A stretch of DNA of 64,000 nt from Aquilaria yunnanensis (GCA_039654915.1 CM077594.1:71294393-71358392); one strand, 5' to 3'. Shown: positions 44,251 through 55,899, counted from the first letter of the stretch. The notes: generated by a model not told the origin, from the letters alone. Made by a program: numbers and translations.

Positions 44251-46598
44251 ATGTCTGCGATGCCTGTTCCCGAGAGCTGGAAACCTCTTCTGGCCCATCC
44301 TTGCTGTACCACCCCCGAAAAACTAGAGAGGTGGAAGAAAAAATTCTTTCTTCCGTCTTACGCTGTGACCAGACTGCCTCGTTCTAGCCATTTTGCTTTT
44401 TCAAACCGTGGCGACGAGGTTACCGTCTTCCGAGCCCAACTGAAGGCCGGTCTTCGGTATCCTCCCCCGAAGGTGGTTTGCGAGTTCTGCCAATTCCATG
44501 GCATTGCTGTGAACCAGCTTCCCCCGAACGCGTACTGCTATTTTAACGCCTACCTCTGCATGTGTGGCGTGTTCGGGATAGAGCCCCACTTCATCATTTT
44601 CATGCAGTACTACAAGCTCTATGTGGTCCCGAAGGGTGGCTTCTATTTCCTGCTGCCTCGGGATCCGGGAGCAAAAAATTCACCTTCACCTTCGACACGA
44701 AGGATAGCTGGCGGGGGTGGCAGCCTAAGTTCTTTTTCCTCAAGGTGGATAAGAACTGGTCTGGTGTCCCGACCAGATGGGCTCAGGGAGTACTGAACGC
44801 AGACGTCGTTGATCCGAGGATGTTGCTGACCCCACCGTTGGCTTCCGTGTTCACGGATTTCGACGCCCGCATTCGGGCAGTCGCTGACTGGGCTCCCGAG
44901 GTCTCTCCTCGTGCTCTTTACCCCTTTCCTATCAACTGGAGGTTGATGACCGAAGAAGTCCTTCGGGAGCTGAAAGTGGTTAAGGAGCACGAGACTGACC
45001 TCAATATGCCCGCTCCCGCCATCGCCGGGAAGGACTCCTGGCTGGTCAAGCTCCTTAAGGGGGAGACTTCTTTCGAAACTTTCGCCGAAAGTGAGTAATC
45101 TTCCATCCCTTTATACTTTTTCCTCGGACTTACGCTGATATTTCTTCTCTTTTTCAGAGATGGGCGATGGGGCTGCCGCTTATTACAAGGCCCTCTTTTC
45201 TCGCCAAGTGGAGAAGGGGGAGCAGACAAAGAAGGCGGCTTCCCGTAGAAGGAAGACGACAGGGGCGGGACCCTCGGCGAAGCGAGTTAGGAAGGCTCTC
45301 CAGTCTTCTCAGCCAGAGCTTTTGGAAGAAGAAGCTGGCGAAGACGCTGGTCTTGTTGAAATTCCACCGGCCGAGGTCCCCGCTACTTCCGCCGAGGTGC
45401 CTCCTCTCGACCTCGAGGCCCCCAGAAACACTGTAGTGGTAGAAGTACCCACCGCCGAAGAGCGGTACCAGCAGAAGGGTAAGGGTCTTTCTTCCGAGGG
45501 GCCCGAGGATCCCGAGGACACTGTCTCTGAGGTTCCTCCAGGTATGCCTTTAGACGAAGTTCAGCTCCTTTTCCTTTCGCGAATTTTTCTTCTGCTCCTA
45601 ACTTCCTTCTCACTTTCAGGGGAGCCTCTTACTGCTGGCTGGAGGGCCATTCATGAGAGGAAACGGGCCCTGCGCGATGCCACAATCCCTGAGGGGAAGA
45701 TCCCCTTGGAGCCCTTTTGGACAATCACGGAGGATATGAATTTGTTCTCCGACGATTGTCCGAAGATGACCAAAGAGATTTGGAAGGGGATAACCACTGA
45801 CGCCTCCTTCCGGGCCATTGCGGCGGCTCACCCGGGGGATAATACCCTCGCCGCAAAAGTCACCGAGCATGCTGCTCAGGTATAGTCTTTACACTTTTTT
45901 CCTCAATTTTCTAAGTGTTTAGACTTGTACTAACCTGGACTTTTGCCTTGCCGTAGCTGCTGGAGTACGCTGGTTATCTCCGAGTTCGGGTGGCCAGACA
46001 GGCTGCCTCCAAGGATGCGACTTCGCGGGAACTCACTGAAGCGAAGGCTTCGCTTGCGAAGGTGATCGCCAGCAACCAGCAGCTGACAGCGGATTGTTCT
46101 CAGCAACTTGCTGCCGTTCGGGAGGAGTTCTCGAAGAAAAGAGAAGAACTTGAAAAGGACTCCTCCCGGAAGATTGCCGACCTCGGCGACCAAGTAAAGG
46201 GGCTGCTCGCCGCCAACGAAGATCTTGTCAAGGACAAGGCTGTTTCCGACAGTCTTGCGGCGAGGTTGACGGACGAGAACACTGCTCTTCAAGCCGAGGT
46301 CGAGGCTCTGAAGAAGGAGTCCGGAGAGACGCTGGGGATAAGCGAGCTCGAAGAGGAGGTTGCTGAGCTGAGGGACGAGGTCAATGTCCTTGGCATTCAA
46401 AAACTTACTTCTGATGACATGGCCAAGGTCGCCTTTCAGGACGGCTTCTGCCTCGCTCGGCACCAGGTGCTGCAGAGGTTCCCAGATTTGGACCTCTCTT
46501 TTCTGGAGGGCCTAAATATTCCTGAGGGACCTCGGTGGCAGTGGTCCAGGGTCGAGCATCTGAAGCTTCCTGGTCTTCGTCCACCCGGCTCTCCCTAG
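44251..46598 (+). pseudogene. C: four-exon antisense gene with a one-base frameshift
   Basis: Exons are 44251-45090, 45158-45541, 45620-45879 and 45957-46598, with the same donors, acceptors and TACTAAC branch site as in B. Exons 2-4 have the same lengths as in B (384, 260, 642). Exon 1 is one base shorter because a G is lost from a G-run near 44660, which breaks the frame at about codon 137. Codon 61 is CGA here, where B has a stop. The product would have the same N-terminal folded region, Pro/Glu-rich middle and C-terminal coiled coil. No function is known to me. Confidence 0.8.
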
Positions 46599-47280
46599 TT
46601 TGTTTTAGGGCTCCTCTTATTTTTCTCCTTCGTGCTCCTTCTTTGGACACTTCTTTTGTAAGGCAGCGTTTGCTCTAAATGAACAATCTTTTCGGCTAAG
46701 TCCTTTCTTGCAAGTTTCTTCATTTCCACTGTCCCGAACACGTTTGCTTCAAGAGACTTTCGGAAAACCTGCAACCAAAGAAACTTTTTACCTTCCTTTG
46801 TCCCGAGCGTGCTCGCTCAAGAGACTTTCTGGAAAGTTTGTAAAAATTTGGCTAAGTCTTTTGCAGGCTTTTTGTTTCCTTTTATCCCGAACATGTTCGC
46901 TCAAGGGACTTCGGAAAACCTTCAGCCAAATTTTTCTGTCTTCCTATTGTCCCGAGCATATTTGCTCAAGGGACTTAGGAAAATTTTCACGAGATTGCTC
47001 ATTCCTTTTTTCCCGAGCACGTTCGCTCAAGGGTGTTCGGAAATTACCTCTGCTTTTGTTTTGGCGTGTACTTTTGCGAGATTCTTGTTTCCCATTTTTC
47101 CCGAGCATAGTGGCTCAAGGGACTTCGGGAACTCACAGCCGCTTTTTTCGTGGCGAGCACCTTCGCGGAAATCTGTCTTGGACAATTTGGTATACTTGAA
47201 AATTTTTCTCAAGACCATTCTTCTCTAGACCATTCTGTACTTAGAATATTTCTTGTACAATATATTTCTTCCGCTCAACC
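46599..47280. other. C: 3' untranslated zone with tandem array
   Basis: Non-coding region between the antisense gene and pol, mostly the array at 46733-47130. Confidence 0.85.
46733..47130. repeat. C: array of six degenerate 49-88-bp units
   Basis: Unit starts (CCCGA) at 46733, 46802, 46886, 46951, 47012 and 47100. Sequence and order match B except for one missing 89-bp unit. Confidence 0.9.
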
Positions 47281-50200
47281 TTAGGCGTAGAATTTTTTCA
47301 GGGCGTCTGAATGCCAAGTGTTTTTCAATTCTACGCCTTCGGCGTCGCCAAGCTTGTACACGCCTTTTCGTACTTCGGCGAGAACCAGATAAGGTCCTTC
47401 CCAATTTGCGCGAAGTACTCCGTGAGATGGCCTTCGGGGTGCAAAGTCGGCCTTTCGGAGAACGAGGTCTCCTTTTTTGATTTCTTTTGGCCTGGCTTTT
47501 AAGTTGATAGCCGCGGCCACTCTTTGCTGGAAAGCTTTTCTTCTCAGCTGGGCTATTTCTCTGTGTTCGGCCACAAGGTCGAGCTTAGTTCTCAGACCGA
47601 GGTCGTTTCCGCCTTCATCAAATACTTGCACCCGTATTGAAGGCTGAACTATCTCTATTGGGATAATGGCCTCTGTTCCGAAGACGAGTGAGAAGGGAGT
47701 TTCCCCTATGGCTCTTCGTGGCGTCGTTCGGTAGCTCCACAATACACTTTGGTGTTCTCCTGGCCATTTCCCCTTGGCTTCCCCAAGTCTCTTTTTCAGG
47801 CCATCTTTTATGGTCCTGTTTGATACTTCCACCTGCCCATTGCTTTGGGGGTGAGCTACTGGGGCGAAGTGCATCTTTATTCCGAGGTCGCTGATGAATT
47901 CCTGGAATCCTTTGTCTATGAACTGGGATCCATTATCAGCTACTAGTACCCTCGGTATGCCAAATCTGCATACGATGTTTTTCCATACGAACTTCTGCAC
48001 TTCTTTTGCCGAGATAGTTGCTAGTGGTTCTGCCTCTACCCACTTTGAGAAATAGTCCACCGCTACCACGCAGAATTTCACGCCTCCCGGCGCTGTGGGG
48101 AGTGGCCCAATGAGGTTTATACCCCAGACTGCGAAGGGCCAAGGATAGTCTGCCGACGTTACCATTTCCGAGGGTATCCTCTGGATTTTTGCATGTCTCT
48201 GGCAACTACCGCACTTCTGGACGAACTGCCTTGCGTCCTTTCTCAGGGTAGGCCAGAAGTATCCTTGGCGGAGTATCACTGCTGCAAGGGCATCAGTTCC
48301 AATGTGCGAGTCGCACATGCCTTCGTGGACTTCTTCGAGGACCATCTCAGTATCCTCTTCGCCCACACATCTCTGCAGCGGATTTGCATATCCTTGCCGA
48401 TATAACTCTTCACCAATCAGGAAGAATCTTCCGGCGCGTCTTCGCAGTCTTGCAGCATTGCCGGCGTCTTCGGGAAGCTCATTCTCTGCGAGGTATCTCT
48501 TTATGGGGTCCTTCCACCCCATTCCCGAGGTCGTTACGCTTAGCACGGAGATGCTTGGATGGTCTAGCACCTCGGTGTATGTTTTGGACTTCACTAAGCA
48601 ATCTGCCTCAGTGTTATTCCGCCGGGGTACATTTTCGATCCGCACGGCGTCAAACTCTTGGATGAGTTTTCTTACCAGCTCGTGGTATTTTGCCAAGATT
48701 GGGTCCTTCGCCCCATAATCTCCTGCCGTCTGCCGAACTACCAGCTGGGAATCACTGTGAGCCCTTAAGTTTCTCACGCCAATCTTTCTGGCCAAGCGTA
48801 ATCCCGCTATGAGGGCTTCATACTCAGCCACATTATTGGTGACGTTGAAGCTGAACTTGATAGCCTTCATCACCTCTAGGCCTTCGGGTCCTCTGATAAC
48901 TATTCCAGCTCCCTGGTGTTTGGACCCCGAGGCTCCGTCACAATGCAAGGTCCATTCTGGCTCACCTTCTTTCGGATCTGAGTGGTTCTCCTCAGTGGTG
49001 GGTATTTCGGCGATAAAATCTGCCAATGCTTGGGCTTTTATGGCCTTCCGAGGCTCATACGTGATTTCGTGTTCGCCAAGCTCTATGCACCACTTGGAGA
49101 GCCTTCCCGAATGATCAACTCTCTTCATAACATCCCGTAGTGGTAGACTACTTCGGACGATGATGGGGTGAGCCTGGAAATATGGTCGCAGTCTTCTTCC
49201 TGCAAGCACCAAGGCGTATATAGCTTTTTGAAGCAAAGGGTACCTGACTTCGGCACCATGCAGGAACTTGCTGACGTAGTAGACCGGCCATTGTTTCGGC
49301 CCTTCTTCTTTTATCAGGACCGAGCTCACGGCCTTTTCTGTGACGGCGAGGTACAGTACGAGGGGTTCTCCCACCCGAGGTTGCCGCAGAGTCGGCAGGC
49401 TGGCCAGGTAGACTTTGAGTTCTTCCCAGGCCTTTTGGCAATCTTCATCCCAGGGATGATTGTTTCTTCCAAGGTCGCCTTCCATCTTTGCTGCCTTTGT
49501 GAGGACTTTGAAGAAAGGTCGACACCTATCTCCGTACCTGGAAATAAACCTGCTCAGAGAGGTTATTCTTCCGGTTAGTCTTTGCACGTCTTTCACCGTG
49601 GCAGGAGTTCGGAACTCAAGCAGAGCCTTAATCTTCTCAGGATTGGCGTCGATGCCTCTTTCGGATACCATGTACCCAAGGAATTTTCCCGACGTCACCC
49701 CGAAGATACACTTCTCGGGGTTAAGGCGAATCCCGAAGGCTCTAAGCTTTTGGAAGGTTTCCTCCAAATCTGCAACGTGGTAGCCGGGCAGCTTGCTTTT
49801 TACTATCATATCATCAACATATACTTCCATGTTTCTCCCCATTTGGTCTTTAAAGACCTTGTTCATCAGTCTCTGGTAGGTGGCTCCTGCATTTTTCAGC
49901 CCGAAGGGCATTCTGATATAGCAGTACGTTCCTCCCTCGGTGATGAAGGCAGTTTTCTCTTCATCTTCCGGGTCCATCCTTATCTGATGGTAGCCGCTGA
50001 AGGCATCTAGGAAGCTCAGGAGCCCGTATTCGGCCGTTGAATCTACCAGTTGATCTATTGGCGGGAGGGGAAATGAGTCTTTCGGGCAAGCATCGTTCAA
50101 GTTTCTGAAATCAATGCACATCCGGAGTTTGCTGCTACCTTCTTTTGTGGCAATGACCACGTTGCTTAACCATTCGGGGTATTTTACCTCCCTGATAACT

Positions 50201-50343
50201 TCAGCATCCAATAGGCGCTGGACTTCGGTTTTCACGAAGTTGCTTTTGTGGGCTGAGATGCTTCGTTTCTTTTGCCTGATAGGTTTTGCTTTCGGGCTTA
50301 CTTTGAGGCTGTGCTGTATTATGCCAGGGTTCACTCCTGGCAT
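47281..50343 (-). pseudogene. C pol: RT, RNase H, second RNase H and integrase (integrase Asp lost)
   Basis: An open frame of 1020 codons on the minus strand. RT at about residues 60-240 has CIDFRNLN and an intact YVDD (49824-49810). RT-linked RNase H follows (YLAVTEKA, VYYVSK). The second, archaeal-type RNase H is at about 455-590 with CDGAS, VAEYEAL, HSDSQ. Integrase is at about 650-900 with a CGSCQRH zinc half-site, but its core reads WGINLIGP where B has WGIDLIGP: the first residue of the D-D-E triad is Asn (codon 48117-48115). The second and third (ADNGSQF, GQVEVSNR) remain. It would be the C-terminal half of a gag-pol polyprotein, separated by a frameshift near 50351, since B is one frame here. 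Confidence 0.93.
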
Positions 50344-52778
50344 GTCTTTCGCGAGTAGGCAAACAGATCTTTATTTTTTAGCAGAAAGGATACAAGATTT
50401 TCCTTATCACCTTTGGCCAAGCTCTTCCCTATTCGGGTAGATTGTCCTGGGACAAGATCTACTGCTTCCGTTTCTGCTTCTGCGGGATCTCCTTCTTTGC
50501 CTTTCTCCTGCGCCTTTGCCTCCACCGTTTGTGTAGAGCTGTTTGCCGGAGCCTTTCGTGTTTTTACAAACACCTTTCTTACCTCGGCTTGGTCGATGAA
50601 GACCTCTGCATCTCCATCCTTGGTGGCGAATGTGACAGTCAAGTACTTCACATCGGGGCGAATGTGCAGGTTCCCCTGAGTCTGCCTTCCAAGGATGGCG
50701 TTGTACGAAGACGGGACGTCCATGACGATGAATCTTGCCATTGTGGACGCGTACAACTCAGCTGCTCCGTCTACCGAAGTGCCTTTCATCATCAAAGGGA
50801 GGTCGATCCATCCGAGGACGGGTAGTTTGGATGGCCCAACGCCGAAGGTGGGCGTGGTGACAGGTTTCAGCTCGCTGCTGGAGATGCCCAAGCTCGGCAG
50901 TAAGTGCGAGAATAGGACGTCAGCATTTGAGCCATCATCAAGCAACACTCTCTTGACGTCCCAGTTCCCTATTCTCGCCATTATCAGCAGCGGGTCGTCG
51001 TGGGGGAAGACGACAGTGGAGCCATCTTTGCGAGCCAATTTCTTTGATGGACTTTGATACTCCATAACCACAATTTCTCTGGCCTTCCGCTTTCTTTCCG
51101 AGGATGGGAGCCCCGTGGTGATGGTTTGGATGACCCCTACTGGAGGTGGAAGGCGCCTTTTTGGACTTCTGTTTCTCCGCCTGTCGGAGTCATAGTCCTC
51201 ATTTTCGGCCCTCTCTTCCTCCTCTTTTCTGCCCTTTGGGGAGGGCATCCGCAGGTACCTGCGAAGTTGGCCCTGTTTGATCAGCGACTCTATGTACTTC
51301 TTCAGCTGGAAGCAGTCTTCGGTGTCATGACCGTGGTCGCGATGAAACTGGCAGAACTTCTTGGCATTCTTCTTATTATCGGCGGCCATGGCCTTTGGCC
51401 GCCGAATCTGCGTCCCTTGCCTTTCCAGCGCCATGAGAATGTTGGTCCGTGTCGTGCTCAAGGGTGTGAAACTTTGAAGTTTCTTTCCTCGCATTCGCCG
51501 TGGTCGACCTGTCTGTTCAGAAAGATGCTGAGCTTGCTGGCTGGACCCTTCGGCGCGGTGATGATCAAACTTCGGCCCCGCCATCCTCAATTCCTCGGTT
51601 GTCATGTGCTGCTCTGCCCTTCGGTAAAATTCTCCGAGGGTCTCCGGGGGGTCCTTTGAGAACTCGTAGAACAGCTGTGAGTCACGCCGAAGGCCCCGTG
51701 TCATAGCGAGGATGCGGATTTCGGGCCGGAAGTCCGGGACGCTGAGTGCTTCCCTGTTGAATCGTTCGACATAGTCTCGGATCGTCTCTCCGTTTCTCTG
51801 CTCTATGTCGAACATCTGTACAGGCATTTTCGCCGTCGGCTTGCTCCCAATGAACTGCTGGGTAAAGGCTGTGGACAACTCCTGAAACTCGGTGATAGTC
51901 CCTGGGGGCAACGAATTGTACCATGCTGTTGCCGGGCCCGTGAGGGTGACTTCAAAGCATTTGCACATGGTAGCGTCATCAGCTCCGTGCATTATCATGC
52001 TCCGCCTGTACTTCGTCAGATGGGCCTGTGGATCAGTCCGGCCATCATAGATCTCCAGCCTAGGCACTCTGAAGTCGCCTGGCATAGCTGCCTCAACGAC
52101 GGTGCGAATAAACGGGGAGCCATCTTCGCATAATGCCCCCGACAGCCTGTCCCAAACGGGTTTTCTGGTCACTTGTTTCTCCACTCTGTCCAGCCGTGCC
52201 AATATCCTTTCCATAAGCGCAGTGGCGCTAGGACCATTTTCGCGGGAGGGAGATCGCCGGCGCCTTTTCGGGGAGCGAGTTCGGCGCGGAGGGGTCAGGG
52301 CCCTCGCCTCGGGCGACGAACTGCTTCGCTGTGAGACTCTCGGTCGCTTGGACCCGGTTTGTCCCACAGGCCGTTTCCCGAGGGCTATATCTTCTGTGGA
52401 TGATTCTCCGCGAGGATCTCCACTTTCTGAACTGCGGTGTGTAGACTTGGGGCTTCTTTCCCGAGGGCGTGTTGATGAGGAGGGTTTCTGGGCCTGTGAC
52501 TGCTGTGGCCATCTTCGGTCGATCTGCTGAGTCATTTCAGCAACGACCGAGCGCTGAAAGTCCCTCAAGAAGCTCATGGTGATTACCAGAGGGCGGTCCT
52601 CCTCGGGCGTAGAAGTCTCTGGGAGTGTCTGCTCAGCAGCCGGTTGTATCTCAGGCGCGGACGAGGACCTTGGGAGTCCCTTGTCCTTAGAACGCCGAGT
52701 CTCAACGACGGCAATCTGCGAGCGGGTTCCCACAGACGGCGCCAAATGATGGCCCAAGGCCTCATCGTTGTGAGTCAT
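50331..52778 (-). CDS. C gag-protease, start inside the 5' LTR
   Basis: An open frame of 815 codons from the ATG at 52778 (inside the 5' LTR) across the primer site to a stop at 50331. The frame is also open further upstream to 52835. An internal Met (SFLRDFQRSVVAEM region, near 52577) is an alternative start. Features by residue: charged N-terminus, Arg/Ser-rich segment at about 120-175, gag core with FRVPRLEIYDGRTDPQAH near 238, FVEQ-like capsid helices to about 370, zinc-finger-like FCQFHRDHGHDTEDC near 475, protease LLDDGSNADVLF near 613. The last residues (AYSRKTCQE) are out of frame relative to B because a base is missing at about 50351, so protease and RT are no longer joined. It forms the structural particle and processes the polyprotein. 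Confidence 0.88.
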   Translation of the reverse strand: MTHNDEALGHHLAPSVGTRSQIAVVETRRSKDKGLPRSSSAPEIQPAAEQTLPETSTPEEDRPLVITMSFLRDFQRSVVAEMTQQIDRRWPQQSQAQKPSSSTRPRERSPKSTHRSSESGDPRGESSTEDIALGKRPVGQTGSKRPRVSQRSSSSPEARALTPPRRTRSPKRRRRSPSRENGPSATALMERILARLDRVEKQVTRKPVWDRLSGALCEDGSPFIRTVVEAAMPGDFRVPRLEIYDGRTDPQAHLTKYRRSMIMHGADDATMCKCFEVTLTGPATAWYNSLPPGTITEFQELSTAFTQQFIGSKPTAKMPVQMFDIEQRNGETIRDYVERFNREALSVPDFRPEIRILAMTRGLRRDSQLFYEFSKDPPETLGEFYRRAEQHMTTEELRMAGPKFDHHRAEGSSQQAQHLSEQTGRPRRMRGKKLQSFTPLSTTRTNILMALERQGTQIRRPKAMAADNKKNAKKFCQFHRDHGHDTEDCFQLKKYIESLIKQGQLRRYLRMPSPKGRKEEEERAENEDYDSDRRRNRSPKRRLPPPVGVIQTITTGLPSSERKRKAREIVVMEYQSPSKKLARKDGSTVVFPHDDPLLIMARIGNWDVKRVLLDDGSNADVLFSHLLPSLGISSSELKPVTTPTFGVGPSKLPVLGWIDLPLMMKGTSVDGAAELYASTMARFIVMDVPSSYNAILGRQTQGNLHIRPDVKYLTVTFATKDGDAEVFIDQAEVRKVFVKTRKAPANSSTQTVEAKAQEKGKEGDPAEAETEAVDLVPGQSTRIGKSLAKGDKENLVSFLLKNKDLFAYSRKTCQE
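52727..52744 (-). other. Primer-binding site of C
   Basis: TGGCGCCGTCTGTGGGAA on the minus strand, two bases after the LTR end, identical to B and F. Confidence 0.8.
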
Positions 52779-53613
52779 GATGACTGTTGAGGAGACTTCT
52801 AGGAGGAAGAACGCCTGGAAGGTGGATCGCCCCAAGGAGAGTACCTGAAAAGCTGGTAAACAGGGTTAGGAGGCCCCCGGAGTGTTTTTCCGGGGGGGGA
52901 GCCTCCGACGCCCAAGTCAGTGGTGGCCGGAAGAAGGAGAAAGTCACTAGCTCAAAGAGAAAGGCAGAAAAGTCTCGCCTGGTATTTTCTCAGAGTGTGG
53001 GGAGCTTATATCCGGCCTGCCAACCTCCTGTCAAGTATTTATTTCCTGTATATATAGGAATACCTAGCCCGTTCAGATCATGACACGTGTGCGGTCGGAT
53101 GCTCCTGAACGTCTGGGCGTAGGGGACAGATAGTTGGTAACTAGATGGCCTCGAGCCTTGTGCTGAGACGGGCCATGATATGATTCTGATGGCGTCTGCG
53201 CGTCAGGGCGACTTTTTACGTCTGTGGTGGGACGTGTCAAAGGCTTCCTTAAATGCTTCCTTAAATGCGCCTGCCGTACTCCCGAGGTCCTTGGGCAAGG
53301 TCGTCCTCTAGTTCGGACAGAGCCTCTTCGGGAAGCCTACCCTCAGTTCGGGGGTTCCCAGTTCCAGGGGGTTCCGCCTTCGGGGATATCATATTCGGGC
53401 AGCAATGTCTGGTGCCATTTTTCCGAAGGTGCGTTGTTCACAACCTTGGGGGGCGAATGGAGTCCTCAAATTTTACTGGCGTGCCGAGGCTCGGAGCTCT
53501 CAGGCTATCTCCCGAGGTGCATGATTCCACCTATTCCCGGGAAGCACCAGTTCTTCTGGCCGTTGTTGTGGCAGGGTATTCGGCCAGATTGAGGCGACAG
53601 CCTTTGGCTATCA
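52747..53613 (-). repeat. 5' LTR of C
   Basis: 867 bp, ACACGTGTC at 53082-53090 and a TATATATA-type box just downstream on the minus strand. Outer flank GAATG (53614-53618). Confidence 0.95.
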
Positions 53614-53618
53614 GAATG

Positions 53619-55006
53619 CAGTTTTGACATCCATTTGCGGTATCTCATAATCATAGTGTGCAGCAATAGTAAACAAAATTTGGATGGATTTAAGCATAGC
53701 AACTGGGGAAAAAGTCTCATCATAGTCAATACCATGAATTTGCTTGAAACCTTTTGCAACCAATCGCCTTTTAAAAGTAATCACATTACCATCCATGTCA
53801 GTTTTCTTCTTGAAAACCCATTTTGCACCTTATGGGTTTCACCCCTTTAGGTGGGTCAACCAAAGTTCATACTTGGTTTTCATACATGGATTCCATCTCG
53901 GATTTCATGGCCACTAGCCACTTCTCAGAGTCAGGCCCCGACATAGCTTGTTGGTAGGTTGTGGGCTCATCCTGATCCATAAGCATCACATCACCAGTGT
54001 GAGTCACGAGAAATCCATATCTCTTGGGCTCACGCCAAATCCTACCAGAGCTACATGGGCTTTGTGCTATAGGAACAGACTCTTCAACCACAACATCTTG
54101 TGGTGTCTGTTCAGGTTCCATTTCAGGTTCGATGTCTCCTTATTTTTCTTGAATTTCTTCAAGTTCTACTTTCCTTCCACTAGTTCCTTTGGAGATAAAC
54201 TCTTTCTCTAAAAAGACACCAGTTCGAGCAACTAACACTTTTTGCTCAGAAGGATGATAGAAATAGTAACCTTTATTTCTTTGGGATAGCCAACAAAAAG
54301 GCATTTTTTACATTTGGGCCCTAGTTTGTTAGAGGATTGACATTTCACATCAGCGTCATAGCCCCAAATCTTAATAAAAGACAAATTGGGATGCCTCCCA
54401 CTCCATATCTTATATGGTGTCTTTTGAACCGATTTAGATGGAACTCGATTTAGTGTAAAAGTGGTTGTCTCTAGAGCATGTCCCTAAAAGGGGTTTGGAA
54501 GGTCATCTTAACTCATCATAAAGCGAACCATGTATAACAGTGTTTGATTTCTCCTTTTAGAAACACCATTCCATTAAGGTGTACCTAGGGGAGTGAGTTG
54601 TGATACTATACCACACTCCTTCAGATAGTCAAGGAATTCTCGATCCAAGTACTCTCCACCTCGATCTGATTAAAGCACTTTGATACTCTTCCCGAGTTGA
54701 TTCTCTACTTCATTCTTGAATTCTTTGAACTTTTCAAAGGATTCTGACTTGTGTCTCATGAGATACACATAGCCATATCTGCTGAAGTCATCAGTAAAAG
54801 TAATGAAGTATTAGAAACCTCTTCTAGCTTGTGTAGAGATAGGGCCACATACATCACTATGTATGAGTCCTAGTAAGTCATTAGCCCTTTCACTTTGCCC
54901 TATGAGTGGGGCTTTGGTCATCTTGCCCAACAATCATAACTCACATGTCTCATAAGATTCAAAATCAAATGAGTCTAAGAGTCCATCCTTATGGAGCTTG
55001 GATATA
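53619..55006 (-). pseudogene. D pol remnant: integrase and RT N-terminal part
   Basis: Minus-strand fragments equal in order to the young copia element: pre-integrase end, integrase (FTDDFSRYGYVYL, SDRGGEYLD with a stop just before it, NGVSKRRN), linker, and RT start (KGFKQIHGIDYDETFSPVA). Several stops and frameshifts. It joins to 42538 across C and to 55900 across the solo LTR. Confidence 0.88.
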
Positions 55007-55011
55007 CGGGT

Positions 55012-55894
55012 TGATGGCCAAAAGGCTATTACCCTTTAGAACCCCAAGCTTTGGAAGAGCACCACCCGCGGAAAGGGCGAGCATCACCCTCGGGAAGTAC
55101 CAGTGCCAACCTCAGTAAGACAGGGTCTGATCCCCTGACCCCTCAACCTTGGTGATCCACCATCTCCTTTAGGGAATGACAATATTAACCTCGGGAACAC
55201 GGTGCTCTACTACCCTCGAAAAGATGACATGACCAGCTTCGGGAAAGGTAGACTCACCATCCTCGGAAGAAGAGAGTATCCCCCAAATGGGGTCCTCCGT
55301 GCCAAGGGGACTTTCGAATAACTGGAGCAACCTTGGCAGGAAGCCCTCCCATCCCAAAAGAGGTGTTTCACCATAGGGGTCTCAGGATTACGACAATAGT
55401 GGTTAACGAGCTTCTGACACGCCGCCCTCACACATGTCCTGACACACCGCCCTTTCACACGTCCTATCGCGCAGACCTCCCGCGGCCCTGACCTCTGACC
55501 AAGACAGCCTAGGGCCAGCTAGAGGTCCTCATTTTTTAAGGTACAGACGAAATGCAACCGAACACGTGTCGTGATCTGAGTTGGCTGTGGCAGGCAGGTT
55601 TATTCTAACACCTCCCTATAAATACTTGGGAAACAACCTTGGTAAGGGGGGAATTGGGCTCTAAACAGAAACATATTCTTTACTCTCTACCCATCACTCT
55701 TCATCTGGCTAAATACTGACTTGGGCGTCGGAGGCTCCTCCCCCGGAAAAACACTTTGGGATCCTCCTAACCTTTGTTCTTTGAGTGGTTCAGGTAACCT
55801 CTCCCGTCGGAACTCCCGTCTCCAAACACCCTCTTCGCTGGAAGTCCCTACTGTAGGCCATTATGTCGTACAACAAAGGTTCTGACGAGCATCA
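55012..55894 (+). mobile_element. Solo Tat-type LTR (S3), opposite orientation, inserted in D
   Basis: 883 bp, TGATGGCC to GAGCATCA. Flanks CGGGT (55007-55011) and AGGGT (55895-55899) fit a duplication with one later change; the young copia copy has CGGGT at the empty site. ACACGTGTC at 55563-55571, TATAAATAC at 55617-55625, the ACTTGGGCGTCGGAGGCTCC block, and CCTCCTAACC...TTCAG. Diverged from B and C, closer to E and F. Confidence 0.9.
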
Positions 55895-55899
55895 AGGGT

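Larger units (their letters stand above)
42544..53613 (-). mobile_element. Element C: full-length, uninterrupted Tat (Ogre/Retand-like) retrotransposon
   Basis: 11.07 kb with LTRs 42544-43411 and 52747-53613, differing by about eight substitutions and one indel (about 1%), exact GAATG duplication, primer site, gag-pro, pol with two RNase H domains and integrase, repeat array, and antisense spliced gene. Lesions: a one-base loss between protease and RT, loss of the first catalytic Asp of integrase, and a one-base loss in the antisense gene. It is the best reference copy for the layout of this family. Confidence 0.97.

Noticed and set aside
50331..50343. Possible programmed frameshift between gag-protease and pol in C
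   Set aside because: B has the same region in one frame, and C lacks a single base, so it is a mutation.
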